A stretch of 25,110 bases of DNA from JACDDK01 sp041747155. Its GTDB lineage: Bacteria; Actinomycetota; Rubrobacteria; Rubrobacterales; Rubrobacteraceae. The position numbers and the translations under genes are program-made. Under the pieces are notes generated by a model. It was given only the letters and a program-made list of their open reading frames with translations. It searched no databases and had not been told where the DNA came from. Positions 15,018-23,555 of this stretch are shown here, one piece after another; the first letter of the stretch is position 1; each line of letters begins with the position of its first letter. The DNA lies in NCBI GenBank assembly GCA_041747155.1, contig JBGTFQ010000208.1, forward strand, positions 1 through 25,110, written 5' to 3'.

Positions 15018-17908
15018 TCCTTCTGGCGGCGACGGTTGCCGCCTTGCTCGTAGTGATAGTCGTCTTCGCGGTGCTGAATCCCACGGCTCGTCGGGTGGCT
15101 TTGCGCAATGTGTTGCGCCGTCGGGTCGATGCGGTTCCCGTGGTTCTCGGGTGTGCTTTTGGAACGGCGATCATCGTCAGCTCGTTGCTCGTCGGGGATA
15201 CGCTGGACGCATCGTTGCGGGACCGGGCGACCGAACGGCTCGGTCCTATCGACGTGGTGGTGAGCAGCTACGACATCGAGATCGCCGGTGCCGCCAGAGA
15301 CTTTTTGGTGATGGACCCGCCGAAAGTCGCCGACGGCGTACTCGCCGCCGTGGCCGCTGATGCCACGCTCGTCGCAGCCGGAGAAGATGGCGATAAATCT
15401 GTCGGAAAGGTGATCCCCTCGGCCCGCTTGATCGAGGTCTACTTTGACTGGGCGAAGGAGTTCGATAAAGGCCCATCCACAACCGGATTGAGCGGCTCCA
15501 CGCCCGGCTCCGGCAAAGTCGCGCTGGGGCAGGACACCGCCGATGCGCTCGGGGTCGGCAAGGGAGACTCCGTGGAAGTCTACGCTTACGGGCAGTCTTT
15601 GGAGTTGGACGTCGTGCGGATTTTGCCGCGCACGGGGATAGCGGGATACGCCACGGAGTTCGAGTCGCAATCTCTGAATGCTTTCGTCGAGCTTGGGACC
15701 ATCGACGACTTGATGTCTAGGGGTGGAAACTCTGGGGATGCTCGGGACCCGGAGCGACTCTTGTTTGTTTCGGCGAAAGGTGGTGTGTTCGGTGGCGCGG
15801 AACGCACGCCGGAGTTGATAGAGCAACTGGGAGACCGCCTGGATGAGCTTCCGGGGAATGACGTGGACCCAGTAAAACAGGACTTGCTGACCGGAGCCGC
15901 CGAGGATGGGGCTGAGTTTCGGGAACTTTTCCTGTCGCTGGGAACGTTCGCGATCCTGGCCGGTATAGCGCTGCTGGTAAACATTCTCGTGATGCTCTCC
16001 GAAGATCGTCGCCGGGAGTTGGGGATTCTGCGCTCTATGGGGATGAGTCGGTGGGGGATCTCGGGCTCGTTTATCCTCGAAGGTGCCATCTACGCACTCG
16101 TGGCTTCGGCGCTGGGCGTGCTTTTGGGTGTCGGGGTGGCGCGTCTGATCGTGCTTCTGGCCGCGGACGTTTTCGCCTCCGCCCGACCCGGCGGCGTTGA
16201 CTTGCGACTGGGAGTTGAGTCATCAAGCCTGCTGATAGGTTTTCTGGCCGGGTTTGTCGTCTCCGTGGTTGTTGTGGCGGTCGCGAGCGTATGGGTCGGG
16301 CGAATGACCGTGGTGGAGGCAATCCGGGGTACCTCCCAAAGATCCGAGAGTCGTCGGGAATGCCCGTGGGTTCGGGTGACCGCGATGATCGCCGCAGGGA
16401 TATTCCTGATCTCCTCGGCGTCCTCCATCGCGACGGGCTACGATCTCGGCAGCCTTGTTTCTCCTACCCTGGCGCTCGTCTGCTTAGCGTTCGTGATCGG
16501 GGCTTCCAAAAAGCGTTGGCTCGTGAGTGGCGTAGCCGTCGCATCCATGTTGTGGGTGATCCTGGCTTTCCCGCTGCTTGGCCTGGATGTGGACGACACG
16601 ATCCTGTTTGTCTTTCAGGGACTCGTGCTTGCACTGGCGGCTATAGTACTGATCGGGCATCACCAGGCGCGGCTCGGGGCGGCTCTACAACGGCTGGTGG
16701 GTGGAGCTGGTCCCGTTCTGCGACTCGCTCTCTCGTATCCCCTGGATCGGCGATTCAGAACGGGCGCGACGTTGCTGGCTTACAGCTTGATCGTGTTTAC
16801 GCTCGTCTTCTCCCTGATCCTCTCGGGAACGTTCTCGAACCAATCCGAAGAGCTCGCAGCCGACGAAGGGGGCGGCTACGATGTACTCGTATCGACTAGC
16901 TCCGCTGACCCGGTAAGCTCCAAAGAGCTTGCTGCTGTAAATGGCGTGGAAGACGCGGCAACGCTGAATTGGACCGTGGCGGATTTCAGAGTAAGCGGCT
17001 CTGACAAGTTTCAGGACTGGGCGCTCTCCGGCTTCGACGATGAGTTTCTGAAGGGTGGCGCACCTGCTCTCGAAGAGTTTGATCGGGACGAGTACCCAGA
17101 TGAGTCGGCAGTCTGGGAGGCGGTCTCGAAGAATCCCGAGTTGGCGATAGCCGACGTGGCTTTTTTGGAGAGTGGGGGTGGTCCGCCGGAAGACAACGTG
17201 TCGGTGGGGGATAGCATCGAGGTGAAAGCGCCCGCCGAGGACGGGAAATCTCGCCGGGAAGTAGTGGCTATATCCGCCGCCGGGGCCGCGTTCTCCGGGG
17301 TGATGGTCTCGAAGGAATCGCTCGCCAAGATAGTAGACGATCCCGTCGGGAATCGGCATTATCTCACCATTTCTGACGGGGCTAACACTGGTGCGGTCGC
17401 TGGGCGGTTGCAGGAGGAGTTTCTGGTGAATGGGTTGGAGGCCCGCAGTTTCGAGGAAGTTGTCGATGATGCTTTGGTCCGGCAGGCGCAGTTCTTCGAT
17501 CTCATAGAAGGGTATCTCGCGCTTGGGTTGTTGGTCGGGATCTCGGGTTTGGGCATCGTGATGATCCGGGCTGTGCGGGAGCGGCGACGGCAGATCGGGG
17601 TTCTTCGTGCCCTGGGTCTCCCGCCCTCGTCGGTGCGGGCCACGTTTTTGATTGAATCCGCGGTCGTGGCGGTTGAAGGAACGCTCGTCGGTGCTGTTCT
17701 GGCTCTAATAACTGGCTACCAACTCATAGTCGTCTCGTCCGCATTCGGCGACGCGAACACATCGCTCTACATCCCCTGGTTCCAGCTGCTCGTGCTGTTG
17801 GCCGCCGTCCTGTTCGTCTCCGTCGCGACCACCCTGCCCTCCGCCACCCGAGCCGCAGCCATCCCGCCCGCCATCGCACTGCGAACGGTGGAAGAGGGCG
17901 GCGCGTGA
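15014..17908 (+). CDS. ABC transporter permease with two FtsX domains
   Basis: This 964-residue membrane protein pairs with the preceding ATPase. N-terminal hydrophobic segments (about 2-22 and 42-62) flank an arginine-rich loop and lead into a large extracytoplasmic domain (about 63-295). The first FtsX domain is at about 300-430 (LGTFAILAGIALLVNILVM...RRRELGILRSMGMS). Central membrane helices (about 450-560), another segment (about 585-610), a second extracytoplasmic domain (about 611-815) and a second FtsX domain (about 820-960, RRRQIGVLRALGLPPSSVRATFLIESAVVA) follow. This matches MacB/YtrF-like transporters that act mechanically on envelope substrates. The substrate is unknown. It starts with GTG. 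Confidence 0.93.
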   Translation: MILLAATVAALLVVIVVFAVLNPTARRVALRNVLRRRVDAVPVVLGCAFGTAIIVSSLLVGDTLDASLRDRATERLGPIDVVVSSYDIEIAGAARDFLVMDPPKVADGVLAAVAADATLVAAGEDGDKSVGKVIPSARLIEVYFDWAKEFDKGPSTTGLSGSTPGSGKVALGQDTADALGVGKGDSVEVYAYGQSLELDVVRILPRTGIAGYATEFESQSLNAFVELGTIDDLMSRGGNSGDARDPERLLFVSAKGGVFGGAERTPELIEQLGDRLDELPGNDVDPVKQDLLTGAAEDGAEFRELFLSLGTFAILAGIALLVNILVMLSEDRRRELGILRSMGMSRWGISGSFILEGAIYALVASALGVLLGVGVARLIVLLAADVFASARPGGVDLRLGVESSSLLIGFLAGFVVSVVVVAVASVWVGRMTVVEAIRGTSQRSESRRECPWVRVTAMIAAGIFLISSASSIATGYDLGSLVSPTLALVCLAFVIGASKKRWLVSGVAVASMLWVILAFPLLGLDVDDTILFVFQGLVLALAAIVLIGHHQARLGAALQRLVGGAGPVLRLALSYPLDRRFRTGATLLAYSLIVFTLVFSLILSGTFSNQSEELAADEGGGYDVLVSTSSADPVSSKELAAVNGVEDAATLNWTVADFRVSGSDKFQDWALSGFDDEFLKGGAPALEEFDRDEYPDESAVWEAVSKNPELAIADVAFLESGGGPPEDNVSVGDSIEVKAPAEDGKSRREVVAISAAGAAFSGVMVSKESLAKIVDDPVGNRHYLTISDGANTGAVAGRLQEEFLVNGLEARSFEEVVDDALVRQAQFFDLIEGYLALGLLVGISGLGIVMIRAVRERRRQIGVLRALGLPPSSVRATFLIESAVVAVEGTLVGAVLALITGYQLIVVSSAFGDANTSLYIPWFQLLVLLAAVLFVSVATTLPSATRAAAIPPAIALRTVEEGGA

Positions 17909-17924
17909 GGTGAAGATAGGTTTC

Positions 17925-17936
17925 GGGATATATCCC
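17925..17936. promoter_or_regulatory. Perfect palindrome GGGATATATCCC, candidate operator
   Basis: A 12-base perfect palindrome lies 16 bases after the permease stop and about 110 bases before the molybdenum hydroxylase operon. A possible TTGAGA -35 (17954-17959) stands just downstream, with only a poor -10. It could be an operator or a short hairpin; no T-run follows. Confidence 0.3.
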
Positions 17937-18046
17937 TAAGTCCAAAGATCGGTTTGAGAGTTTCATCTTTTGTACATGGATTTAGAGCCCGCCTAAAGAG
18001 TAGAATGCTGGTTCTGTCTCTGATGAATTTTGGAAGGGAGGTGCGG

Positions 18047-18925
18047 ATGGAGTTCTTTCAACCCGAGAGTTTGCGGGAAGCGTTGGAGATCAAAGCTGAG
18101 CGACCGGAGGCCGTGCCTATCCGGGGCGGCACCGACATGATGGTCGATCTGAACTTCGCCCGCCGCCGACCGGACGTGATGCTGGACCTGAGCCGTGTGC
18201 CGGAGATCGAAGTCTGGACCGAGGAAGCCGGAATGTTGCGCGTGGGCTCGGGGGTCACGTACGCGCGCCTCATAGATGAATTGTCGCAAGAGTTGCCGGG
18301 GCTCGCGATGGCTTCGCGGACGGTGGGATCGCCCCAAATACGGAACCGGGGCACCATCGGCGGAAATCTGGCTACGGCGTCACCGGCGGGCGACGCGCTG
18401 CCGCCACTTTACGTATCCGGTGCCGAGGTCGAAGCAGCTTCTACGAGAGGCGTGAGGCGCATCCCGGTTGTCGAATTTATCTCCGGTCCAAAGAAGAACG
18501 CGCTCGAATCGGATGAGTTGATCGCCGCTTTCTATGTTCCGAGAGCGACGGGGCCGCAGCAGTACGCCAAGATCGGGACCCGCAACGCTATGGTGATCGC
18601 CGTTAGCTCGCTGGCCCTGGCTCTACATCCCACAGAGAACCTGGTCGGCGTCTGCATCGGGTCTGCTGGACCAACTCCCATCCGGGCAACCGAAGCCGAA
18701 AATTTCCTGCAAGGAGCGATCGAGGAAGGCGGGCTCTGGGAATCTCGGGCTTCGCTGGATGAGACAGCTATCCGGCGTTTCGGGGAGCTTGTGGCGAGAG
18801 CCGCCCGACCTATCGACGACGTTCGCGGCACGGCGGAGTACCGGCGGCATTCGGTTGGCGTGCTCGCGCGACGCACATTGACGTGGGCCTGGGACGACCA
18901 CCGGGAGGCGACGGATGCGGCTTAA
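18047..18925 (+). CDS. Molybdenum hydroxylase FAD-binding subunit (CoxM/XdhB type)
   Basis: This is the medium subunit that passes electrons from the iron-sulfur subunit to FAD. The 292 residues show the FAD-binding motifs RGGTD (26-30) and TIGGNLATASPAGD (103-116), and the C-terminal CO-dehydrogenase flavoprotein domain ending in RGTAEYRRHSVGVLARR. The start at ATG 18047 is fixed by GGGAGG (18036-18041); the frame is open upstream to 17954, but that extension does not look like the family. A GTG at 18041 is also in frame. It overlaps the small-subunit gene by 11 bases, giving the order FAD, FeS, Mo found in coxMSL-like operons. Confidence 0.93.
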   Translation: MEFFQPESLREALEIKAERPEAVPIRGGTDMMVDLNFARRRPDVMLDLSRVPEIEVWTEEAGMLRVGSGVTYARLIDELSQELPGLAMASRTVGSPQIRNRGTIGGNLATASPAGDALPPLYVSGAEVEAASTRGVRRIPVVEFISGPKKNALESDELIAAFYVPRATGPQQYAKIGTRNAMVIAVSSLALALHPTENLVGVCIGSAGPTPIRATEAENFLQGAIEEGGLWESRASLDETAIRRFGELVARAARPIDDVRGTAEYRRHSVGVLARRTLTWAWDDHREATDAA

Positions 18926-19382
18926 TCTGAACGTCAACGGAGACCGGCGCGAGGTCGACGTACTCTCCGGTGAGAGCCTACTGTATGTTCTGCGTGAGCG
19001 GCTGCAACTACCCGGCTCCAAGAACGCTTGCGAGCAAGGAGAGTGTGGTTCGTGCTCCGTTTACCTGGATGGCACGCTAGTCTGTGCCTGTCTGGTGCTC
19101 GCGGGTCAGGCCGAGGGGCGCGAAGTCGTGACGGTCGAGGGGATCTCTGACGGCGGAGAGTTGCATCCGGTTCAGAAAGCTTTCGTGGAGGCGGGGGCGG
19201 TTCAGTGCGGGTTCTGTACACCGGGGTTTGTGGTGGCGACGCACGATCTGCTGCGCCGAGAGCCGCATCCCACGGAAGTAGAGATCCGGGAGGCGTTGGC
19301 CGGAAACCTCTGCCGCTGCACGGGATACGAGAAGATTCTCGATGCCGTACATTTGGCTGCTGATGAGATGGACCCTCGATGA
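18915..19382 (+). CDS. Molybdenum hydroxylase 2Fe-2S subunit (CoxS/XdhC type)
   Basis: This small subunit carries two 2Fe-2S clusters. The 155 residues contain the plant-ferredoxin-like cluster CEQGECGSC (Cys39, 44, 47) with a further Cys at 57/59, and the second cluster motifs CGFCTPG (Cys98, 101) and CRCTGY (Cys133, 135). All expected ligands are present. GGGAGG (18903-18908) precedes ATG 18915. It overlaps both neighbours, so the three subunits are likely made in fixed ratio. Confidence 0.96.
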   Translation: MRLNLNVNGDRREVDVLSGESLLYVLRERLQLPGSKNACEQGECGSCSVYLDGTLVCACLVLAGQAEGREVVTVEGISDGGELHPVQKAFVEAGAVQCGFCTPGFVVATHDLLRREPHPTEVEIREALAGNLCRCTGYEKILDAVHLAADEMDPR

Positions 19383-21784
19383 ATGGCCGTCGGGCGGTGA
19401 TGCCGGAAGCTCCGACCCGCGAGCGTCCGCAAGTGCCGGTGCAGCGTCCCGGCAAGGTTGGGGAAGAGAGTGTCCGGGTGGATGGAGTTCCGAAGGTTCG
19501 GGGCGAATTCGAGTACTCGTCAGACCTTTGGATGGATGGGATGCTTTGGGGTGCTACGCTTCGCAGCCCGCACCCGCACGCAGAGATAGAGTCCATCGAT
19601 ACCTCCGAGGCCGAATCTATGCCGGGTGTGCGTGCGGTGCTGACGCACGAAGATGTGCCGGGTCGAAAAGTGTACGGGATGGAGATTCCGGATCAGCCGG
19701 TGATGGCTTGGGAGACTGTGCGGTATCAGGGGGAGGCTGTCGCTATCGTCGCAGCGGATCACCCCGAGACCGCCCGGCTCGCGCTCGAACGTATCCGGGT
19801 GGATTACAGAGTCCTCGAACCGCTCGTCGCCGCCGAGGAAGCGATGAAGGACACCGCTCCGAAGCTGCATCTCTCGGGGAACGTTTTGCGTCACGTAAAG
19901 ATAGAACACGGCGACCCGGAGGCCATCGCCGATGTGGTCGTCTCGGGTGAGTACGAGGTGGGGATGCAGGACCAGGCGTTTCTCGGCCCGGAATCTGGGC
20001 TCGCGGTGCCGGATGGCGAGGGTGGCATCGACTTGCACATCTCCACCCAGTGGCTGCACGTGGATCAGGATCAGGTGGCTGAAAGCCTGGACCTGCCACC
20101 GGAGATGGTGCGACTGACGCTATCGGGCGTAGGTGGGGCTTTCGGTGGACGGGAAGATTTATCCATGCAGATTCACGCCTGTATGTTGGCCCTCCACACC
20201 GAACGCCCGGTAAAGATGGTCTACAACCGCGAGGAATCTTTCTACGGTCACGTCCACCGCCACCCGGCCAAGATGAGCTTTGAGCACGGCGCGACAAAGA
20301 GCGGCGAGCTGGTCTACGTTCGGGCGCGGCTCGTTCTGGATGGCGGAGCCTACGCTTCGAGTTCCATGGCTGTGGGCCTCAACGCGGCGACCTTTGCCGG
20401 AGGTCCTTACAAAGTGCCGAACGCGGCCATCGAGAGTTATCTCGTGTACACAAACAATCCGCCGTGCGGCGCGATGCGCGGTTTCGGAGCTGTTCAGGCG
20501 TGCTTCGCGCACGAGTCTCAGATGGACAAACTCGCCGCCGCCCTGGATATGGACCCCTTGGATCTCCGCATAAAAAACGCCATCGAAGCGGGAGATACGC
20601 TCCCGTTCGGACAGAGACTCCCAGAACCCGCGCCCGTGCAAGAGATACTGCTCCGCGTAAAAAACATGCCGATGCCGCAAGAGAGCGAGATCATGGGCCG
20701 CGACGTGCGAGAGTTGCCGGGCGGTGTCTCCAATGTCACTCACGGCGAGGGCGTGCAGCGCGGCGTTGGCTACGCGGTAAGTATCAAGAATATCGGTTTC
20801 TCGGCGGGCTTCGATGATTATTCCACGGCCCGCGTCACACTATCTTTCGAGGACGGCGAGCCGCTGGTTCTGGTGCATACGGCGGCGGCGGAAGTGGGGC
20901 AGGGGCTCGTGACTTTGCAGGCCCAGATCGCGCACACCGAACTCGGCATCGAACGAGTCGCCGTGCTACCGGCGGATACTCAGGTGGGTTCAGCCGGTTC
21001 GACCTCCGCTTCCCGTCAGAGCTACGTCACCGGCGGCGCGGTAAAGGCCGCCTGCGAGGCCGTGCGCGAGAGACTCTTCGAGCGGGTACGCGAGGAGTTT
21101 GGTGAGGTGGGAGATCTCTCCGTCGAAGATGGGGCGGTCGTATCCGAGGGTGGCGAGACCATCGCGTCGCTGGAAGCGGTGATCGGGGCGGATGAGATCG
21201 AGGAGACCGTAGAGTTTCATCACAAGGCGACGTATCCGCCGGATGAAAACGGTCAGGGGGATGTGCATCTACAGTATGCTTTCGCGGCTCATCGGGCGGT
21301 GGTCGAGGTAGATGTGGAGCTTGGATTGGTTCGGGTGGTGGAGGTCGCCACGGCTCAGGATGTCGGGAAAATTATGAACCCGCAGGCACTTGAAGGTCAG
21401 GTCGAGGGCGGCGTGGCGCAAGGGCTGGGGTTGGCGTTGATGGAGGAGATTCAGTTGAAAGAAGGCAAAGTCCAAAACGCTTCTTTCACTGACTACCTGC
21501 TCCCAACCATTCTGGACATGCCCTCCGTCAGGATGGAATTCCTGGAACTAGCGGACCCGGATGCTCCATACGGCCTCAAAGGCGTAGGCGAACCACCGAC
21601 CATCTCATCCACCCCGGCCATCGTGGCGGCTCTGCGCGACGCTACGGGAAGAGAGCTTACCCGAGTTCCCGTAAGACCCGAACAGCTAGTCGGCTTGGAG
21701 ATCCACCCACCCGAAGAACCCCCGCAACCCGGCAGCGCGGGATACGCTGGGATCGGTCGCCTTAATGAACGTTTGGAGCAATAA
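19379..21784 (+). CDS. Molybdenum hydroxylase catalytic subunit, xanthine-dehydrogenase-like
   Basis: This is the molybdopterin-binding subunit that hydroxylates an aromatic heterocycle or aldehyde. The 801 residues comprise the a/b hammerhead domain (about 35-145) and Mo-binding domains with GVGGAFGGRED, PPCGAMRGFGAVQACFAHE, AAAEVGQGLVTLQAQIA and GLKGVGEPP, in which Glu738 is the likely catalytic base. The CO-dehydrogenase loop VAYRCSFR is absent; the corresponding GAMRGFGA resembles xanthine dehydrogenases of Bacillus and actinobacteria (PucD/XdhA). Purine (xanthine or hypoxanthine) is therefore the favoured substrate, but not proven. No XdhC-like Mo-cofactor sulfuration factor is visible here. 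The gene overlaps the FeS gene by four bases and the next gene by one (TAATG). Confidence 0.93.
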   Translation: MNGRRAVMPEAPTRERPQVPVQRPGKVGEESVRVDGVPKVRGEFEYSSDLWMDGMLWGATLRSPHPHAEIESIDTSEAESMPGVRAVLTHEDVPGRKVYGMEIPDQPVMAWETVRYQGEAVAIVAADHPETARLALERIRVDYRVLEPLVAAEEAMKDTAPKLHLSGNVLRHVKIEHGDPEAIADVVVSGEYEVGMQDQAFLGPESGLAVPDGEGGIDLHISTQWLHVDQDQVAESLDLPPEMVRLTLSGVGGAFGGREDLSMQIHACMLALHTERPVKMVYNREESFYGHVHRHPAKMSFEHGATKSGELVYVRARLVLDGGAYASSSMAVGLNAATFAGGPYKVPNAAIESYLVYTNNPPCGAMRGFGAVQACFAHESQMDKLAAALDMDPLDLRIKNAIEAGDTLPFGQRLPEPAPVQEILLRVKNMPMPQESEIMGRDVRELPGGVSNVTHGEGVQRGVGYAVSIKNIGFSAGFDDYSTARVTLSFEDGEPLVLVHTAAAEVGQGLVTLQAQIAHTELGIERVAVLPADTQVGSAGSTSASRQSYVTGGAVKAACEAVRERLFERVREEFGEVGDLSVEDGAVVSEGGETIASLEAVIGADEIEETVEFHHKATYPPDENGQGDVHLQYAFAAHRAVVEVDVELGLVRVVEVATAQDVGKIMNPQALEGQVEGGVAQGLGLALMEEIQLKEGKVQNASFTDYLLPTILDMPSVRMEFLELADPDAPYGLKGVGEPPTISSTPAIVAALRDATGRELTRVPVRPEQLVGLEIHPPEEPPQPGSAGYAGIGRLNERLEQ

Positions 21785-22047
21785 TGCCTGGTTACGAACG
21801 TGTAAAGCTCACCGCTGAGCTAACCGTCGTGTCGCCGGAGGGTACAAATAAACCGTTCGTCGCGGCGAAGAGAGCGGCGGGGGAGACCGGCCTTGCGCGA
21901 GAGGGCGGTCCCGAGACCATCGTGCTCGCTGGGGATGTCTCGGAGGTTCTTGAGGCGAACACGAAAACAACGGAGGCTGCTCTTCAGGCGGGGGCGCGGG
22001 AAGTGAGTATAAAAGTGGAAGCCGAGTCCAACGCCGACAAGTTCTAG
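21784..22047 (+). CDS. Thiamine-binding-like small protein (MTH1187/YkoF-fold family, DUF77)
   Basis: This 87-residue protein fits the MTH1187/YqgV thiamine-binding family pattern: an N-terminal strand (VKLTAELTVVSPEGT), a helix (KPFVAAKRAAGETGL), a second strand with glycines (REGGPETIVLAGDV), a helix (SEVLEANTKTTEAALQAGA) and a final strand (REVSIKVEAE). Some homologues bind thiamine or its HMP part and form tetramers. Its ATG overlaps the stop of the Mo subunit by one base, so it is translated with the hydroxylase. A helper or ligand-sensing role is conceivable. Recognition is by eye from the pattern. Its TAG shares a CTAG with the stop of the convergent EAL gene. Confidence 0.65.
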   Translation: MPGYERVKLTAELTVVSPEGTNKPFVAAKRAAGETGLAREGGPETIVLAGDVSEVLEANTKTTEAALQAGAREVSIKVEAESNADKF

Positions 22048-23117
22048 GCGGCGGGGAGATCTCTCGGAAGGGGCGGCGGAGAGTCTGGGCTAGCGAAGTA
22101 GTAGCCTTGCAGGTAATCTGCGCCATGCTTCAGAAGCCATTGGTATTGGGCCTCCGTCTCGATGCCTTCAGCGATGACGCGCACGTCAAGGGCGTTCGCC
22201 AGGTCCAGAAGCTTCTCCGAGATCACGGCGAGGTACGGGTCGGTGTCGACGCTTTGCACGAGCGCCATGTCCAGTTTCACGAAATCGGGGCGCAAGCGTG
22301 CCAGACGTGTCAGAGAGCCGTAACCCGCGCCGAGATCGTCCAGCGCCACCCGGAAACCTGCCTCCCGGTAGTGGCTGAGTATCTTCGCCAGCTGTTTCTC
22401 GTCTGTGGCGTCGCTCTCAACGATCTCGAAAACGATGTCCTCCGGCTCAAAAGAAGACCTCTCGATGGCGTGCATCGTGCTCCGCAGGCAGTAGACGGGA
22501 TCGTAGATCGAGGACGGGTTGAAGTTGATAAACACGGTGTTCGAGATCTCCTGCCGCTCGGCCTCTTCGATGGCTTTTAGGCGAGCCGCTCTGTCCAGGT
22601 TGAAGAGGAGCCCCGCTTTGCGTGCCACCTCGAACATCGGAGCCGGGCTGATCGAGTTTCCGTCCTCGCCAATCCCGCGCAGCAGGCACTCGTAGGCGAA
22701 CACTTCGTCCGGGACCGCAGCCGACACTATCGGCTGGAAGTGAACGGTGAAGCGCTCCTCGCGCATTGTCCCCAGCAGCCAATCGCCCCGCACTCTCGCC
22801 ACGAGGCTCGCGAGGTCCTGCATCTTGGATAGTTCCCGGAGCCCCGGCGTAACCGAGCGCTCGACCAGCAACGCCCGCGAATCGCGCATCTCGGCTTCGC
22901 TCAAGCCCTGTGAGAGGAGATCCGCAAGGCGCCCCAGGTCCTCGGGCGTAACCTCAACCGCGACGATCCCATTCAGCGGGTCCGTAAATTCAAGTTCGCT
23001 CTTGAGCAGAAGACGCCGCAGCGTCCCGCGCGAGTGAGCCAGCGGCGGCGAGATATACAATACGCCTCTCTCTGGCGAAGCATCCGGCAACATCTCACAA
23101 CGGCTACAGCTACTCAT
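22044..23117 (-). CDS. EAL-domain cyclic-di-GMP phosphodiesterase with N-terminal CxxC segment
   Basis: It is predicted to hydrolyse cyclic-di-GMP. The 357-residue protein has an N-terminal region (1-115) beginning MSSCSRCEMLP, with a CxxC that may bind metal or act as a redox site, then an EAL domain (about 118-345). Active-site features are present: ECLLR (143-147) for the EAL motif, FINFNPS (Asn198/200), EIVES (Glu231/234), LDDLGAG (Asp260/261), Lys281 in VKLD, AEGIE (Glu317/320) and LQGY (Gln337). The usual DDFGTG is altered to DDLGAG but keeps both Asp residues. There is no membrane segment or GGDEF domain. It is convergent with, and overlaps by four bases, the thiamine-binding-like gene. 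Confidence 0.9.
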   Translation of the reverse strand: MSSCSRCEMLPDASPERGVLYISPPLAHSRGTLRRLLLKSELEFTDPLNGIVAVEVTPEDLGRLADLLSQGLSEAEMRDSRALLVERSVTPGLRELSKMQDLASLVARVRGDWLLGTMREERFTVHFQPIVSAAVPDEVFAYECLLRGIGEDGNSISPAPMFEVARKAGLLFNLDRAARLKAIEEAERQEISNTVFINFNPSSIYDPVYCLRSTMHAIERSSFEPEDIVFEIVESDATDEKQLAKILSHYREAGFRVALDDLGAGYGSLTRLARLRPDFVKLDMALVQSVDTDPYLAVISEKLLDLANALDVRVIAEGIETEAQYQWLLKHGADYLQGYYFASPDSPPPLPRDLPAA

Positions 23118-23204
23118 CTGGGTCCTTGCTCTTGGCTTGCACGACTCTATTATCCGTCCGTAGACCGCAGAACTTTAGCGAAGGCGTTCTGGTAGAGCAA
23201 GCCT

Positions 23205-23543
23205 TTAAAACATCCTCCCGCCGATAGGCACTTCCATGTCCGGCGCGAGCAAGACTACTTCACCGGACTCGTCCGGCACGCCCAACACCAAAACTTCGCT
23301 CTTGAAACCCGCGATCCTCTTCGGCGGAAAGTTCACCACCGCCACGACTCGCTTCCCGATTAGACTCTCTGGCTCGTAGTGAGCCTTTAACTGTGCGCTG
23401 GTCTGACGAACTCCTAGCTCGCCACCGAAATCGACTTTTAGCTTGATCGCCGGTTTCTGGGCCTCGGGAAAGGGCTCTGCTTCCACGACGACTCCGACCC
23501 GTATCTCGACTTTCTCGAAATCATCCCAAGTTATCTCGGACAA
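23205..23543 (-). CDS. csaA: CsaA-type tRNA-binding-domain protein
   Basis: This 112-residue single-domain OB-fold protein has the CsaA/EMAP-II-like pattern: WDDFEKVEIRVGVVVEAEPFPEAQKPAIKLKVDFG, TSAQL, LIGKRVVAVVNFPPKRIAGFKSEVLVLG and a C-terminal VPIGGRMF. CsaA proteins are dimers with chaperone-like and export-related activity in Bacillus and bind tRNA. The start is TTG (23543) with an optimal AGGAGG seven bases upstream, lying across the stop of gntR. The gene follows gntR by 12 bases in one operon. Confidence 0.92.
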   Translation of the reverse strand: MSEITWDDFEKVEIRVGVVVEAEPFPEAQKPAIKLKVDFGGELGVRQTSAQLKAHYEPESLIGKRVVAVVNFPPKRIAGFKSEVLVLGVPDESGEVVLLAPDMEVPIGGRMF

Positions 23544-23555
23544 ACCTATTCCTCC

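Noticed and set aside
18047..21784. Carbon-monoxide dehydrogenase (coxMSL)
   Set aside because: The large subunit lacks the VAYRCSFR loop of form I CO dehydrogenase.
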